A DNA stretch of 6,268 bases from Desulfovibrio sp. (GTDB lineage Bacteria; Desulfobacterota; Desulfovibrionia; Desulfovibrionales; Desulfovibrionaceae), in assembly GCA_031270875.1 (NCBI GenBank), contig JAISXC010000221.1, positions 1-6,268 of the forward strand, in the 5' to 3' direction. Of the stretch, positions 5,245 to 6,268 are shown piece by piece (within the stretch, counting starts at the first letter, position 1; each line of letters begins with the position of its first letter). A program made the position numbers and the translations under genes. The notes below the pieces were generated by a model. That model did no database searches and had not been told where the DNA came from. It saw only the letters and a program-made list of their open reading frames with translations.

Positions 5245-6090
5245 ATGCGTAGACATCTCGCGGCAATAGTATGCCTGGTTTTGATGGCAGGCTGCGCTTC
5301 GGGCGCCGTCAAAACAGCGGTCCCGGATGCGCCGACGCAGGGACGCGTTGTGACCGGTTCCGCCGGCGGCGGAACAAATGTCTTCAATCCCTACATGAAT
5401 GCGGCCTTGCCCAATACGCGCCGTCTTTCCGATGCGGACGAGCGGATGATCAGGCAGATGGGGGCGAGGGCGCACCGCATTGAAGGTGAGGCCGCCCACC
5501 GCCAGCGCTGGCGGGAGGAGCTGTATCCTGTTGTTTTTGGCGATGCCCGCGCTCCGCACGAGATTCTTGTTTTGCTGGATTTTTCCGAGCCGCGGAGTGA
5601 AAAAACATGGCAGACGGTTGTGGAGGCCGCACGCTCCCTCTCCCCGGCGCAGGCAAAAATTGTTGTTTTTGCCATCAACAGGGAAAACTACGGCACTGAC
5701 CTGATGGGTTTCGCCATATGGCTCAGCTATTCACGTCCGGGGGAGGCCATGCCGTGGCTCAGCCACTCCCTTGCGCGCTGGAATGCGGTCAAGGCCGAGC
5801 AAAAGCGCGTCAGGGGGCGCGTTGTGCCGTTCAACAATGAGTATGACGCGACGGCACACCCGAGTGATTACCCCATTCTATACACCTACATGAACAAACT
5901 GCGCCCTCCCGTTTCCCCAGGAGAGGAGTTGGCGGTGTCGAAATACTGCTATGACGCGGGGAACGTGAATTCGTACCAGGCGATGCAGGCGGGCACATAT
6001 TATGGCGTCAAATCCTTGCCGGCCGTGATTGCGGACGGGAAGCCGCTGGACGCTCCTTCCGCCGGAACCATTGTGGAGGCGCTGCAATAG
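5245..6090 (+). CDS. Lipoprotein with DsbA/thioredoxin-like domain lacking catalytic cysteines
   Basis: The 281-residue product starts with a lipoprotein signal peptide and the lipobox LMAGC, so C17 should be lipidated; the residue after it is Ala, which does not suggest inner-membrane retention. A Gly/Thr/Asn-rich linker (about 18-60) and a charged helical stretch (about 61-93) follow. From about residue 95 the pattern resembles DsbA-type thioredoxin folds: VVFGDARAPHEILVLLDF, then the place of the CPxC active site, then a helical insert, and near the end GVKSLPAVIADGKPL, matching the cis-Pro loop (P259) and final strands. The active-site position reads EPRS (115-118), so both redox cysteines are absent; the only cysteine in the mature domain is C235. 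It is probably not a thiol oxidoreductase and may bind a partner. The ATG at 5245 has GGAG 6 nt upstream. It is the last gene of the plus-strand run and converges on the nifS-like gene. Lipoprotein call firm; fold assignment from pattern only. Confidence 0.7.
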   Translation: MRRHLAAIVCLVLMAGCASGAVKTAVPDAPTQGRVVTGSAGGGTNVFNPYMNAALPNTRRLSDADERMIRQMGARAHRIEGEAAHRQRWREELYPVVFGDARAPHEILVLLDFSEPRSEKTWQTVVEAARSLSPAQAKIVVFAINRENYGTDLMGFAIWLSYSRPGEAMPWLSHSLARWNAVKAEQKRVRGRVVPFNNEYDATAHPSDYPILYTYMNKLRPPVSPGEELAVSKYCYDAGNVNSYQAMQAGTYYGVKSLPAVIADGKPLDAPSAGTIVEALQ

Positions 6091-6112
6091 ACTGTCTGCC
6101 GGGCCCTGTCAC

Positions 6113-6268
6113 TCATTTTTTATACGGCGAGATGGCCCGCAGCTTTTCTATGACGCCGGGCAGGTGTTCAATCACGTAGTCCACTTCTTCTTCCGTTGTA
6201 TAGCCGGAAAGCGAGAGGCGCACCGAGCCGTGCGCGTAGTTGAACGGCACGCCGATGGCCCTGAGCAC
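6113..6268 (-). CDS. nifS: Cysteine desulfurase NifS-type, C-terminal end (runs off the right edge)
   Basis: The minus strand carries the last 51 codons of a gene ending in TGA (complement of 6113-6115). The peptide includes LRAIGVPFNYAHGSVRLSLS and ends VIEKLRAISPYKK. This matches the C-terminus of PLP-dependent NifS/IscS desulfurases, in which the AHGS(I/V)R segment and the final LRAISP are typical. Such enzymes take sulfur from cysteine for Fe-S cluster assembly. The ending is closer to NifS than to IscS, but the PLP lysine and active-site cysteine are outside the window. It converges on the lipoprotein gene with 22 nt between the stop codons and no clear terminator there. Confidence 0.85.
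   Translation of the reverse strand: MLRAIGVPFNYAHGSVRLSLSGYTTEEEVDYVIEHLPGVIEKLRAISPYKK

Noticed and set aside
6091..6112. Possible bidirectional terminator between the lipoprotein gene and nifS
   Set aside because: The 22-nt gap has a GGGCCC palindrome but no stable longer stem. The nearby T-run lies within the nifS coding end and does not follow a hairpin.

Overview
The window looks like a piece of a Desulfovibrio-type (sulfate-reducing deltaproteobacterial) chromosome. The evidence is indirect: moderately high GC, a short CbiK-class cobaltochelatase, a NifS-type cysteine desulfurase C-terminus, an orphan sigma-54 (NtrC-like) response regulator, and general protein style. No marker gene fixes the species. 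There are no RNA genes, insertion sequences, CRISPR repeats or phage genes. The DNA is almost fully coding, and the longest gap is about 210 bp.

Left part (1-2320), minus strand, apparently one transcription unit. In transcription order it holds a 6-phosphogluconolactonase gene (pgl), a MtaB-type tRNA methylthiotransferase gene whose start lies inside the end of pgl, and a small secreted protein gene that runs off the left edge of the window.

Middle (2321-2528): an intergenic region between divergent genes, with a candidate promoter on each strand and an imperfect inverted repeat around the plus-strand -10 box.

Right part (2529-6090), plus strand, a tightly packed run of four genes. They encode a secreted SNase-fold protein with a degraded active site, a complete sigma-54-dependent response regulator starting directly after its stop codon, a CbiK sirohydrochlorin chelatase, and a lipoprotein with a DsbA/thioredoxin-like domain that lacks both catalytic cysteines. 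A possible 16-codon mini-ORF and a hairpin that covers the ribosome-binding site lie between cbiK and the lipoprotein gene. The window ends in the 3' end of a convergent nifS-like gene on the minus strand.

How the genes fit together: the left unit combines pentose-phosphate metabolism with tRNA modification and shows no evident functional link. In the right unit, two exported proteins look like non-catalytic versions of known enzyme folds, and the chelatase between them carries Asn where the family has a metal-binding Glu. No sensor kinase is present for the regulator. No known system with this composition is recognised. The most interesting observation is the repeated loss of expected catalytic or ligand residues along one compact cluster; a common function is inference only.
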